DNA of 25,123 nt from positions 1 to 25,123 of the forward strand of contig CAZDHR010000049.1 of the NCBI GenBank assembly GCA_964505295.1, given 5' to 3'. Below the pieces are notes generated by a model. That model saw only the letters and a program-made list of their open reading frames with translations. It searched no databases and was not told the DNA's origin. The position numbers and the translations under genes are program-made. This stretch comes from DATKZH01 sp964505295. Its GTDB lineage: Bacteria > Planctomycetota > Planctomycetia > Pirellulales > Thermoguttaceae. Position 1 is the first letter of the stretch. Each line of letters opens with the position of its first letter. Of this stretch, positions 1-7,141 are shown in pieces.

Positions 1-2
1 TG

Positions 3-1046
3 ATCCGCCAGCGCATGGCCTACGGCACGGCCTGGCCCTTGAGCGAGGACGACTACTTGTGCGTCTACGACCGCCACGCCCAGAACCGGGGCATTTACTG
101 GATCGACCGATTCGGCAACCGGGAGCTGCTCTACCGCGATCCGGAGATTTCGTGTCTAAGCCCGATCCCGCTTCGCCCGAGGCCGCGACCGCCGATCGTT
201 CCGGAGAATAGGACGGACACGGCGACGATGGCCGTGCTCAACGTCTACGACAGCGACTTCGAGTGGCCGCCGGGCACGAAGATCACGGACCTGCGCGTGA
301 TCCAGGTGTTGCCCAAGACCGTGCCCCGGGTGAACGAGCCGCGCGTTGGCGTGGCCGAGGAGACGAACGCCCGGGCGGTGCTGGGGACCGTGCCGGTCGA
401 GGCCGACGGCAGCGCCCACTTCGAGGCCCCGGCCGGCAAGCTCGTCTACTTCCAGGCCCTCGACCAACGGGGCATGGCCGTGCAGTCGATGCGGTCGGGC
501 ACGTACGTCCACCCGGGCGAGCGCCTGACGTGCCAGGGCTGCCACGAGCGCAAGCACCGCCCGCCCAGCGCGCCGAACACGATGCCGATCGCGCTCGGGC
601 GTTCCCCCTCCCCGCTCCGGCCCGAGCCCGAAGGCTCCAACCCCCTCAGCTATGCCCGGCTGGTCCAGCCGGTGTTGGACCGGCATTGCGTCGCGTGCCA
701 CCAGAAGGAAAAGGCCCTCGACCTGACGGGCGCGATCGCCGGCCCGTACGGCTGGACCCGCTCGTACGCAAACCTGGCCGGCAAGTACGGGTTCTACTTC
801 CACGTCTCCAACGGCTCGATCAACTCCGGCGTGCACGGCGGCAGCCGCACGGTCCCCGGCCAATTCGGCGCCCGGGCGTCGAAGCTGATGGAGTACCTCG
901 ACGATCGCCACTACGGCGTGAAGCTGCCCGCGAACGATCTCCGCCGCGTCACCCTTTGGCTCGACGGCAACTCGGAGTTCTACGGGGCGTATCACGACAT
1001 CGAGGCTCAGGCACGGGGGGAGGTGGTGTACCCTAGATTGGATTGA
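3..1046 (+). CDS. HzsA-related multihaem c-type cytochrome protein, C-terminal part (5' end outside window)
   Basis: The frame is already open at the window edge and runs to TGA at 1044-1046, so only about 347 C-terminal residues are present; the ATG at 15 is internal. Two haem c attachment motifs are visible, CQGCH about residue 175 and CVACH about residue 228 (counting from the ATG at 15). The second follows the phrase YARLVQPVLDRHC, which is typical of the 'lone CxxCH' cytochrome segments fused to planctomycete periplasmic proteins. The stretch before the first motif (VLNVYDSDFEWPPGTKI) resembles the middle domain of hydrazine synthase alpha-subunit (HzsA)-related proteins. Such relatives are widespread in planctomycetes that do not perform anammox, so hydrazine synthesis should not be inferred. 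A periplasmic location is expected from the haem motifs, but the signal peptide is not in view. The family call is fairly confident; the substrate is unknown. Confidence 0.75.
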   Translation: MRQRMAYGTAWPLSEDDYLCVYDRHAQNRGIYWIDRFGNRELLYRDPEISCLSPIPLRPRPRPPIVPENRTDTATMAVLNVYDSDFEWPPGTKITDLRVIQVLPKTVPRVNEPRVGVAEETNARAVLGTVPVEADGSAHFEAPAGKLVYFQALDQRGMAVQSMRSGTYVHPGERLTCQGCHERKHRPPSAPNTMPIALGRSPSPLRPEPEGSNPLSYARLVQPVLDRHCVACHQKEKALDLTGAIAGPYGWTRSYANLAGKYGFYFHVSNGSINSGVHGGSRTVPGQFGARASKLMEYLDDRHYGVKLPANDLRRVTLWLDGNSEFYGAYHDIEAQARGEVVYPRLD

Positions 1047-1094
1047 GGCCACGCGTTATGATGGTGACTGCCACTGGCCACCCTGGAGCGGGCG

Positions 1095-1856
1095 ATGTAC
1101 TTCCTGTACGTCGATGAGAGCGGTGATACGGGGATGCAGAATAGCCCCACGCAATTCTTCATCCTCAGTGGCTTCGTGGTCCACGAGCTGCGATGGCATT
1201 CTACGCTTGAGGCAATCATCGATTTCCGCCGAGAGCTTAGCACGCGATACGGTCTCAGGCTTCGCGAAGAGATTCACGCGGCCCATTTCATGCACAGGCC
1301 CGGCACGCTGGCCCGCATACGCAAGGACCTGAGACTGCGAATACTCCGAGAAGTCCTAGACTTCGAGGCAACTCTGCCGGACGTCAACCTCCTACACGTA
1401 CTGGTCGACAAGTCGCGCAAAGTTCCGGACTACGATGTTTTCGAGCACGCGTGGATGGCGCTCTTGCAGAGATTTGCGAACACCATCTCGCACCGCAACT
1501 TTCCCGGGCCGCAGAATCCTCAGGACTACGGTGTCGCGATCTGTGATCGGACCGATGAACCGAAACTCCGAAAGCTGGTGCGTCGGCTGCGACGCTACAA
1601 CCCGGTGCCGAACATCGGGGGCGGGGGATACCGACAGATGCCGCTCCAGACGCTGGTCGAGGACCCTGTTCATCGCGACTCGCTGCACTCCTACTTCATT
1701 CAGCTCGCCGACGTAAACTCCTATTGCCTCTGCCAGCAAGAGCGGCCAAATCGCTATTTCCGTAGGAAGGGAGCCCGAAACTACTTCAGACGGCTCGATC
1801 CCGTCTTGTGCAAGGTGGCCAGTAGAACGGATCCGCGAGGAATCGTCAGACTATGA
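1095..1856 (+). CDS. DUF3800 domain protein
   Basis: This is a 253-residue soluble protein. It starts with MYFLYVDESGDTG, the N-terminal signature of the DUF3800 family, which carries an acidic DE pair and has a predicted RNase H-like fold. Near the C-terminus it carries FIQLADVNSY, the family's QxAD motif. Both conserved acidic patches are intact, so the putative nuclease-like site appears complete. The biochemical role of DUF3800 is not established; members are often found in accessory and defence regions. The gene lies 48 bp after the cytochrome gene, without a strong ribosome-binding site (GGAGCGGGCG before the ATG is the best candidate). Its base composition is clearly less GC-rich than its neighbours and its codons are less biased, which suggests horizontal acquisition (inference). 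No partner gene is adjacent. Confidence 0.85.
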   Translation: MYFLYVDESGDTGMQNSPTQFFILSGFVVHELRWHSTLEAIIDFRRELSTRYGLRLREEIHAAHFMHRPGTLARIRKDLRLRILREVLDFEATLPDVNLLHVLVDKSRKVPDYDVFEHAWMALLQRFANTISHRNFPGPQNPQDYGVAICDRTDEPKLRKLVRRLRRYNPVPNIGGGGYRQMPLQTLVEDPVHRDSLHSYFIQLADVNSYCLCQQERPNRYFRRKGARNYFRRLDPVLCKVASRTDPRGIVRL

Positions 1857-1873
1857 ACGTCCGGATGGGGTGC

Positions 1874-1901
1874 AAAAAAGAGGGCCCAGTTACCCGGGCC
1901 C
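1874..1901 (-). terminator. Rho-independent terminator-like hairpin facing left
   Basis: GGGCCC at 1896-1901 pairs with GGGCCC at 1882-1887 across an 8-nt loop. Read on the minus strand, it is followed after two bases by six T (A run at 1874-1879). This is a classical intrinsic terminator shape for minus-strand transcription. No minus-strand gene is visible to its right, so it may instead serve to block antisense transcription into the DUF3800 gene, or be the relic of a lost gene. Confidence 0.4.
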
Positions 1902-2056
1902 GGTGGATCCTACTGCCGGGTCTGGCCCGGGGTCAGATCCAGTTTGTTTATACGATTAGGCCCGGCGGGTGTCAAGGTGCTTCCTCCGTCAAGCAGGGGG
2001 AGGGCAGAGGCTGTTGTTAGGCAGGGCTCTCGATGAATCCGCCTCGCGGGGGGCGC

Positions 2057-2081
2057 CGTGCCGTCGGACTGCGACGGCACG
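2057..2081. repeat. Perfect 10-bp inverted repeat (stem-loop)
   Basis: CGTGCCGTCG at 2057-2066 and CGACGGCACG at 2072-2081 are exact reverse complements around a 5-nt loop. No T run follows on either strand, so it is not a standard intrinsic terminator. It lies 216 bp upstream of the UDP-glucuronate decarboxylase start. It could be a repeat-family palindrome or an RNA stem; the function is unknown. Confidence 0.4.
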
Positions 2082-2296
2082 ACCTGTCTTCTGAGGGCAG
2101 ATTCCGCATTCCTCGTATGCCCCGTGCACCCGTATTTCGGGGGGGCAGTTGCCGCCACGTTGGTTGCCTGAAATGGGATGGCGCGGCCGCTGCACACCGC
2201 ATACGGCGCTGTGCGGGCGCATGACTCGGCACCAGCGGCCACCGCCCTTGACACGACAATTGCCCGCACCAGCACCGTCAGAACGGAATACCGACC

Positions 2297-3271
<975 letters not shown>

Positions 3272-3421
3272 CGCGGAGTGGGGAGTACGCGCGCGGAGGG
3301 TGGCACTCTGCGCCCTTGACCCTTTTGCCGCGGTTGAAAAACGGGTCTTGATGCGATCCGCGATATCGGCGAAGTGCGGTTTGGAAACAAACACCGCCCT
3401 GCTACCCGAAAGGAGTCGGGG

Positions 3422-3631
3422 ATGTCGCATCAAGGCTCCGGTTCGGACGACGCCTATCAACCCCGAAGGGGTTGTACACCACCCGGTCGACGCTTGTGCC
3501 CGGTACAACCCCGTTGGGGTCGGGGAGGTCTCGTTGCCCGCCAACCCAGGGTGCGCTTCACGACCCTGGACGGTTTCGTTCTGGTCCTTCTTGGTGATCC
3601 GCTGTCCTTGTCGATGCCGGCGGCGTTGTAG
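3422..3631 (+). other. Possible decapitated gene start or spurious 69-residue ORF
   Basis: An AAAGGAG sequence at 3409-3415 lies exactly 6 nt before an ATG at 3422, an unusually good initiation signal for this window. The encoded product begins MSHQGSGSDDAYQ. From about codon 13 it reads through the palindromic repeats at 3458-3569, and then antisense into the 3' part of the Rhs relic, so most of it cannot be authentic. One reading is that a real gene start was cut off by insertion of the repeat element; the other is chance. Confidence 0.25.
3458..3569. repeat. Palindromic intergenic repeat element with three nested inverted repeats
   Basis: CAACCCC and GGGGTTG (3458-3474) form a 7-bp hairpin with a GAA loop. 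GGGGTTGTAC at 3468-3477 is the exact reverse complement of GTACAACCCC at 3503-3512. CCAGGGT (3546-3552) pairs with ACCCTGG (3563-3569). The AACCCC/GGGGTT and CCAGGGT/ACCCTGG palindromes look like a dispersed repeat family I recall from planctomycete and related genomes, so this is probably a REP/MITE-like copy. It abuts the broken end of the Rhs fragment, suggesting insertion or a recombination endpoint there. No transposase is encoded. Confidence 0.55.
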
Positions 3632-3888
3632 AGGGTGGTCGTGACGAGCACGGTGTCGGACGACTCGGGCGGGCTGCCCGGCCGCGTGGGCGGGGTGCCG
3701 TCGCCGTTGGTGCCGTAGTTGGCGGTGGCCGTGGGGCGACCGACGCCGTCGTACCAGATGCCGGCGTAGCTCACCCGGGCCTTGGGTTGATCGCCCAGGG
3801 GCGACGTGAGCTCGACCGTGTCGGTGGCGTTACGGAATCGCTCGCGGTGCGTGGTCAGGCTCACCTGGCCAAAGTTGTGAAACCGGAG
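3616..3888 (-). pseudogene. Rhs/YD-repeat protein fragment (relic)
   Basis: The minus strand encodes RFHNFGQ followed by VSLTTHRERF and then VSYAGIWYDGVGRPTATANY and DTVLVTTTLYNAAG. These YDGxGR and YNAAG segments are characteristic of Rhs/YD-repeat proteins, very large surface or polymorphic-toxin proteins. The frame is closed by TAA just upstream (about 3891), has no start with a ribosome-binding site, and loses similarity after YNAAG at about 3616, where low-complexity and repeat sequence takes over. Only about 90 residues of a protein normally longer than 1000 survive, so it is non-functional debris. The identification rests on motif recognition by eye. Confidence 0.6.
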
Positions 3889-4315
3889 ACGTTACGCGAG
3901 AGCGTGACCTGCTTCACTTCGCTTGCGATACGACGCATTCGCAGCACGTACCAACACTGCTGGGCAGGGCAGCACTGACACCGGGCAAAATAGGTGACTG
4001 TCCCGCATTTCAGAAAGAACCCAGCATGTCCGCCTCTTTGCAACCCCAGGTACGCTTCAGTCGGATGAACCTTATTTCTCCGCTCCCGTCCATTCCGGTT
4101 ACCGGCGTAGAGTGGCACCCGATCCTGCCCTGGCCGAGAGACGGCCGGCACCCCAAAGCCGGCGGGTGGCCAGAAACCGGCGTTGAGGCCGCGCCCCGAC
4201 GCGTTATCATGAAGGGAGTTGGCCGACTCACCTCCCGATCCTTCCTTTCCCTCTTCTCCCTTTTCCCTCCTTGCACATCGGCCGCATTCGACTCGACAGT
4301 TGCCGGAAGATGAAG

Positions 4316-4663
4316 ATGGGCCTGCCGGAGATGACGCCCCTCCAGGCGTTGGTGATCAGCATCCTGTTCGACGGCGAGAAATCGGGCCGGGACGTGCGCG
4401 ACGAGCTGGCCTTTCGCGGCGTCGAGATGCCAATGCCCCAGGTCTACCGCCTGCTGGGCCGGGCGGAGCTGGCCGGGCACCTCTTGGCCAAGCACCGTCA
4501 ATGGCAGACCGCCGACGGCCGTCCGGTCCGCGAGAAGTCCTACCGCGTCAGCCGTCAGGGCCTCGACCAGTGGCAAAAGACCATCGCCTTCTTCGACGCG
4601 CTCGATCGGCCCCCCGAGGGTTTTCAGCCCGTGTCGCTCGCAGAGTACCTGGCAGATCAGTAG
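4316..4663 (+). CDS. PadR-like winged-helix transcriptional regulator
   Basis: This protein has 115 residues from ATG 4316, chosen because GGAAG at 4305-4309 sits 6 nt upstream. An in-frame ATG at 4310 and a TTG at 4271 would add 2 or 15 residues without a better signal. The N-terminal half, TPLQALVISILFDGEKSGRD then VRDELAFRGVEMPMPQVYRLL, matches the helix-turn-helix of PadR-type proteins. It is followed by the wing with REKSYRVSRQGLDQWQK, where PadR proteins have their YxLTxxG phrase. It lacks the long C-terminal dimerisation domain of full PadR repressors, so it is like the short subfamily 2. It likely acts as a cytosolic repressor; its target is unknown, although the membrane-protein cassette 200 bp downstream is the nearest same-strand unit. 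Confidence 0.7.
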   Translation: MGLPEMTPLQALVISILFDGEKSGRDVRDELAFRGVEMPMPQVYRLLGRAELAGHLLAKHRQWQTADGRPVREKSYRVSRQGLDQWQKTIAFFDALDRPPEGFQPVSLAEYLADQ

Positions 4664-4754
4664 ACGGGTCTCGACACTCTGCAGTGCCGTCACCCAAGTG
4701 AGCGCGCCTCCCCCCCGCCCCACGAGGGCGTACCACTCCGTGCCAAGAGAGCAC

Positions 4755-4783
4755 TTGACACCACCTTTCACCCTCGTCACAAT
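4755..4783 (+). promoter_or_regulatory. Sigma-70-type promoter upstream of the membrane cassette (distal)
   Basis: A perfect -35 hexamer TTGACA (4755-4760), a 17-nt spacer and CACAAT (4778-4783, 4 of 6 matches to TATAAT) lie in the 200-bp gap between the PadR-like gene and the membrane-protein gene. Transcription would begin near 4790, about 70 nt before the ATG at 4860. Confidence 0.45.
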
Positions 4784-4792
4784 GCGTGAGAA

Positions 4793-4822
4793 TTGACCGT
4801 ACACTTTCGTTTGCGATGGTAT
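4793..4822 (+). promoter_or_regulatory. Sigma-70-type promoter upstream of the membrane cassette (proximal)
   Basis: TTGACC (4793-4798), an 18-nt spacer and TGGTAT (4817-4822) form a second candidate in tandem with the one at 4755. It would give a leader of about 30 nt. Two candidates in a row in a GC-rich genome where such signals are otherwise scarce suggests the cassette is driven on its own. Confidence 0.35.
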
Positions 4823-4859
4823 GCCCGGGCGGGCTCCAGCGAACGGGGGAATGCGAGAG

Positions 4860-5470
4860 ATGAATGACGACCGGTTGTTTGACCACCAGGAGAGACGATA
4901 CTATCACGAAATAGAGACGCGCGGGACAAGCTGGCTGGCCGGCAACAGCTCTCCCTCGGCCTGCTTCTGGTGCTGGGTGGGCTGATTTCGTTCATGGTCC
5001 AGCATCTGCGCAGCGGTCCCTGGTCGGTATGGCTGGTCGTTTTCTGGATACTGATGGTTCTCTGCCTCCTTTCTGGTGTGGTGGCCGCGTGGTACTTCAA
5101 GAAGTCATGGTTTGGACATGAATACTTGTTGCTGAACACACCGAGCGACACCGAGGCATACCGCGACACTCTCCGCAAGACCTACGAGCGTTTCGACGAC
5201 CAGGATGCATTGGTTGCGAGGTATTTCCGCAAGTACATCTACGACACGTATGTGCTCTGCGCGTCCCACAACATTCGGGTCAACGACCTTCGATCCCACT
5301 ACCTTGACAGGAGCAACAGGTTCATCATCTTCTCGTTTCTGTTCGCGTTCATCGCGTTGGCTCCCTTCTTTCTGGGTGGGATCAAGAGGGACTCCGACAC
5401 GGGGGCGATTAGGTTGGAGCGTGGCACAGATCGTGTCGAACTAATCTGCACCGATGCAGACAAGGAGTAG
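4860..5470 (+). CDS. Three-helix membrane protein of unknown family, frame interrupted by an apparent 1-base frameshift
   Basis: The ATG at 4860 opens MNDDRLFDHQERRYYHEIETRG, after which that frame goes astray and stops at 4983-4985. The adjacent frame (-1) continues the protein naturally from codon GAC at 4925 as DKLAGRQQLSLGLL to TAG 5468-5470, and is uninterrupted as a GTG-started frame from 4970. The joined protein has about 203 residues. It has two adjacent membrane helices (LSLGLLLVLGGLISF and VWLVVFWILMVLCLLSGVV), about 100 soluble residues rich in Tyr, Asp and Arg, a third helix (RFIIFSFLFAFIALAPFFL) and a short acidic tail. I do not recognise the family. The GTG at 4970 would cut into helix 1, so it is unlikely to be the true start. 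GC is lower than in neighbours, suggesting transfer. It is coupled to the proline-rich ORF downstream. Function is unknown. Confidence 0.65.
4917..4927 (+). other. Apparent -1 frameshift point in the membrane-protein gene
   Basis: Reading ACG CGC GGG from the 4860 frame and then re-reading the last G as GAC (4925-4927) restores the long downstream frame. One extra base in the GGG run at 4923-4925 would do the same. The site CGCGGGAC is not a recognised slippery heptamer, so mutation or an assembly error in the G run is more likely than programmed frameshifting. Confidence 0.5.
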
Positions 5471-5473
5471 TCC

Positions 5474-5578
5474 ATGGAAGACAAGCCGAAGCCACCACCG
5501 CCACCACCGCCGCCACCGCCGAGAAGAGTGAAGACCGGCGGCGCAGGCAGTGCACCGCCCAAGCCGCAGAGCAGCTAG
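5474..5578 (+). CDS. 34-residue proline-rich peptide with ten consecutive prolines
   Basis: This short gene starts at ATG 5474 and ends at TAG 5576-5578. The product begins MEDKPK, continues with ten prolines (residues 7-16), then RRVKTGG and a Pro/Ser/Lys tail ending PKPQSS. A perfect AAGGAG (5462-5467) lies 6 nt before the ATG and overlaps the last codons of the membrane gene, whose stop is 3 nt before this start, so translation is probably coupled. The peptide is cationic, has no membrane segment, and looks like a proline-helix ligand. An uninterrupted Pro10 run would need EF-P to translate and is expected to stall ribosomes, which could itself be regulatory. It probably works with the membrane protein (inference from coupling); the family is unknown to me. 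Confidence 0.6.
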   Translation: MEDKPKPPPPPPPPPPRRVKTGGAGSAPPKPQSS

Positions 5579-5635
5579 CCGTTCGAGTACGCGTCGAGCC
5601 CCGTGTGGGGCAACTGGCGCCAGCCCACGGCCCCG

Positions 5636-6676
5636 CTAGATCGGCCTCAGCGTCGTCACCCAGAGGAACGGCCTCGCCGCCTCGTCGACGCGAAGCTCGT
5701 ACTTCAGCCCTGCCTGGTAGAGCGTTTTCCTCAACAGGAGCGTGTAGCTCGTTCGGTTGAGGGGGAGGTTGACGACGGACTTCTCGGGCTCGATGCCGTG
5801 GCGGGCCAGGGCATTGTGGTCCAGCAGGATGGGGACCTCGAGCCGCTCGCGCATGGCGTCGAGGAATTGGGGGACGGCGACGCCCTGGACGTTGGCGTTG
5901 AGGAACTCGAATAGGGCGGGCAGGACCTCGCCGGGGCGCTTCTCCGGCTCCCAGCCGATCGGCCAGGCTTCCATGTCGGGCCTGGCTTTGACCACGGCGC
6001 ACTCCAGCCCGCCGGCGCCGGACTCGCGGGGCACGACGCACCAGCCCATCGGACGGATTGCGTACGCCAGCGCTGTGCCGCAGGAGAGGGACGACAGCTC
6101 CTCGGCGACCACGTCGTCGTCACCGATCGAGTGGAGCAGACGAGGCTCGACGCGCAGCGGCAGGATCAGCCGCTTGGCGATCCCGTCGATCACCTCGCGG
6201 CGCTTGAGCCCTGCGGTCGAAAACCCCACCTCCCGGGACAGATCCTTCCGGACCTGCTCGAACTGCCGGGCGTGGAGGCCGAAGGCCGATTTCTGCGGGC
6301 GCCCGTCGGAGGGGCCGTATTGGGCCAGCTCGTCGAGCCATCGGGCGAATCGGACGGCGTCGGTGGGGCGGAACCGGGCCCCGGGCAGGAGCACTTCGCC
6401 GCCGGAGGTGACGATGCCCGTCACCGAGTAAATCGGCGAGTCGCCCGTCCCGCCGACCACGATCCGGGGCTGGTCCGCACCCCGCATGCCGCGGATCCGG
6501 AGGTTCTTGACCCCCGCCTGCGACAGGCGCCGGAGCCAGTCCTGCTGGGCCGTGATCGGCACGCGCGGCTCGGTGGCCAGCTCCAGCTCCACCCGTCCCG
6601 CGGCGTGGCCCGAGCCGGCGGTGGCCAAGAGCAATACCGACGTCATCGAAAGGATCGACCGGCGGGTCAACGGCAT
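5636..6676 (-). CDS. Exported planctomycete protein with STN-like C-terminal domain
   Basis: The ATG at 6676 is chosen because AGGAGG (complement of 6682-6687) lies 5 nt upstream; an earlier in-frame start at 6760 would add 28 residues in front of the signal peptide. The 346-residue product begins MPLTRRSILSMTSVLLLATA and GSGHAAG, a signal peptide with a Tat-like TRRSIL pattern. The middle (about 80-240) is not recognised. The last 80 residues (FLDAMRERLEVPILLDHNAL onward to YELRVDEAARPFLWVTT) have the pattern of STN/secretin N-terminal-like domains, in which a short-lived helix-strand unit precedes a stored strand pair. The protein is predicted periplasmic. Its stop is convergent with the proline-rich ORF, 57 bp away. 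Function is unknown; proteins of this kind in planctomycetes are usually annotated hypothetical. Confidence 0.65.
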   Translation of the reverse strand: MPLTRRSILSMTSVLLLATAGSGHAAGRVELELATEPRVPITAQQDWLRRLSQAGVKNLRIRGMRGADQPRIVVGGTGDSPIYSVTGIVTSGGEVLLPGARFRPTDAVRFARWLDELAQYGPSDGRPQKSAFGLHARQFEQVRKDLSREVGFSTAGLKRREVIDGIAKRLILPLRVEPRLLHSIGDDDVVAEELSSLSCGTALAYAIRPMGWCVVPRESGAGGLECAVVKARPDMEAWPIGWEPEKRPGEVLPALFEFLNANVQGVAVPQFLDAMRERLEVPILLDHNALARHGIEPEKSVVNLPLNRTSYTLLLRKTLYQAGLKYELRVDEAARPFLWVTTLRPI

Positions 6677-7141
6677 CGGGGCCTCCTGACGGTGAAAAGG
6701 CGGTTGGGGCAAGCGCGCCGGGCGACTTGCGGAGTCATCCCCGCGGGCGAGCGCATCCAAGCGACGATTCGCCGCAAGCCACAGCTTCCACCCAAGTGCT
6801 TGTTCCTACAGGGATTATAGCACGGTCGGGGCCATGGCAAGCGGTCGCAGGCCCCCCCCCGCCGGCGGCAGACCGGCCGAGCGCGTGGCGGCCCGCACCA
6901 CCACCTAATAAGGGGGGGCTTGTTGCGGCCGGCGGCAAATGTGTCACAATGGCCGGCCAACGGGCCTTGCGAGAGGTATCCGGGCTGCTCGGCTCGTCGG
7001 CCCGACGTCTCAAAGACAACGCGCTGTGGTGCGGTCTCCTGACCACACGACTCGGCCGACCGTAGGTCTCCCCGGAACACCGGAGACTCGCGCGCCCAGC
7101 GCGCAGCACCAACGTGAAAGCCTTTTCAGAAGGAGTTCGAC
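6677..7141. other. 465-bp divergent spacer, no gene
   Basis: This divergent intergenic region lies between the exported STN-like protein (minus) and the isomerase gene (plus). Apart from a minus-strand promoter-like sequence (6814-6840) and the isomerase ribosome-binding site (AGAAGGAG at 7129-7136), it contains G- and C-homopolymer stretches and no coding character. A weak plus-strand promoter shape, TTGCGG (6923-6928) and CACAAT (6945-6950) with 16 nt between, could serve the isomerase with a 190-nt leader. Confidence 0.4.
6814..6840 (-). promoter_or_regulatory. Promoter-like sequence for the exported STN-like protein
   Basis: On the minus strand, TTGCCA (complement of 6835-6840) is followed after 15 nt by a perfect TATAAT (complement of 6814-6819). 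The spacer is short for sigma-70 but the -10 is ideal. The leader to the ATG at 6676 would be about 130 nt. Confidence 0.35.

Larger units (their letters stand above)
1857..2296. other. 440-bp spacer without a convincing gene
   Basis: This spacer separates the DUF3800 gene from the UDP-glucuronate decarboxylase gene. It contains a minus-strand terminator-like hairpin (1874-1901) and a perfect 10-bp inverted repeat (2057-2081). The rest has no coding character on either strand: the open frames of 60-120 codons are rich in Arg, Ala and Pro and look like GC-driven chance. The direct leader of the downstream gene has no obvious sigma-70 promoter. Confidence 0.5.
3272..4315. other. 1-kb gene-poor region with repeats and an Rhs relic
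   Basis: Nothing here looks like an intact gene. From left to right it holds a short open frame with a good ribosome-binding site that runs into repeats (3422), a set of nested palindromes (3458-3569) and a decayed minus-strand Rhs fragment (3616-3888). The final 400 bp have no recognisable content before the PadR-like gene. That final part includes AATAGGTGACTGTCCC (about 3989-4004), a phrase I associate with degenerate intergenic repeats near REP-type transposases; no transposase is present. The region looks like a graveyard of insertions. Confidence 0.55.

Noticed and set aside
3..1046. Anammox hydrazine synthase subunit
   Set aside because: The similarity is to the broad HzsA-related group; partner subunits and anammox genes are absent and the N-terminal part is not visible.
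1910..2275. 121-codon minus-strand frame upstream of the orphan terminator
   Set aside because: It was considered as the gene served by the terminator, but it has no ribosome-binding site, no motif and Arg/Ala/Pro-rich chance composition.
3787..3978. 63-codon plus-strand frame over the Rhs relic
   Set aside because: The minus strand carries the recognisable Rhs motifs; this frame is its shadow.
5579..5635. Terminator between the convergent proline-rich ORF and the STN-like gene
   Set aside because: GCCCC/GGGGC and CTGGCGCCAG palindromes are present but short and without a T run on either strand.
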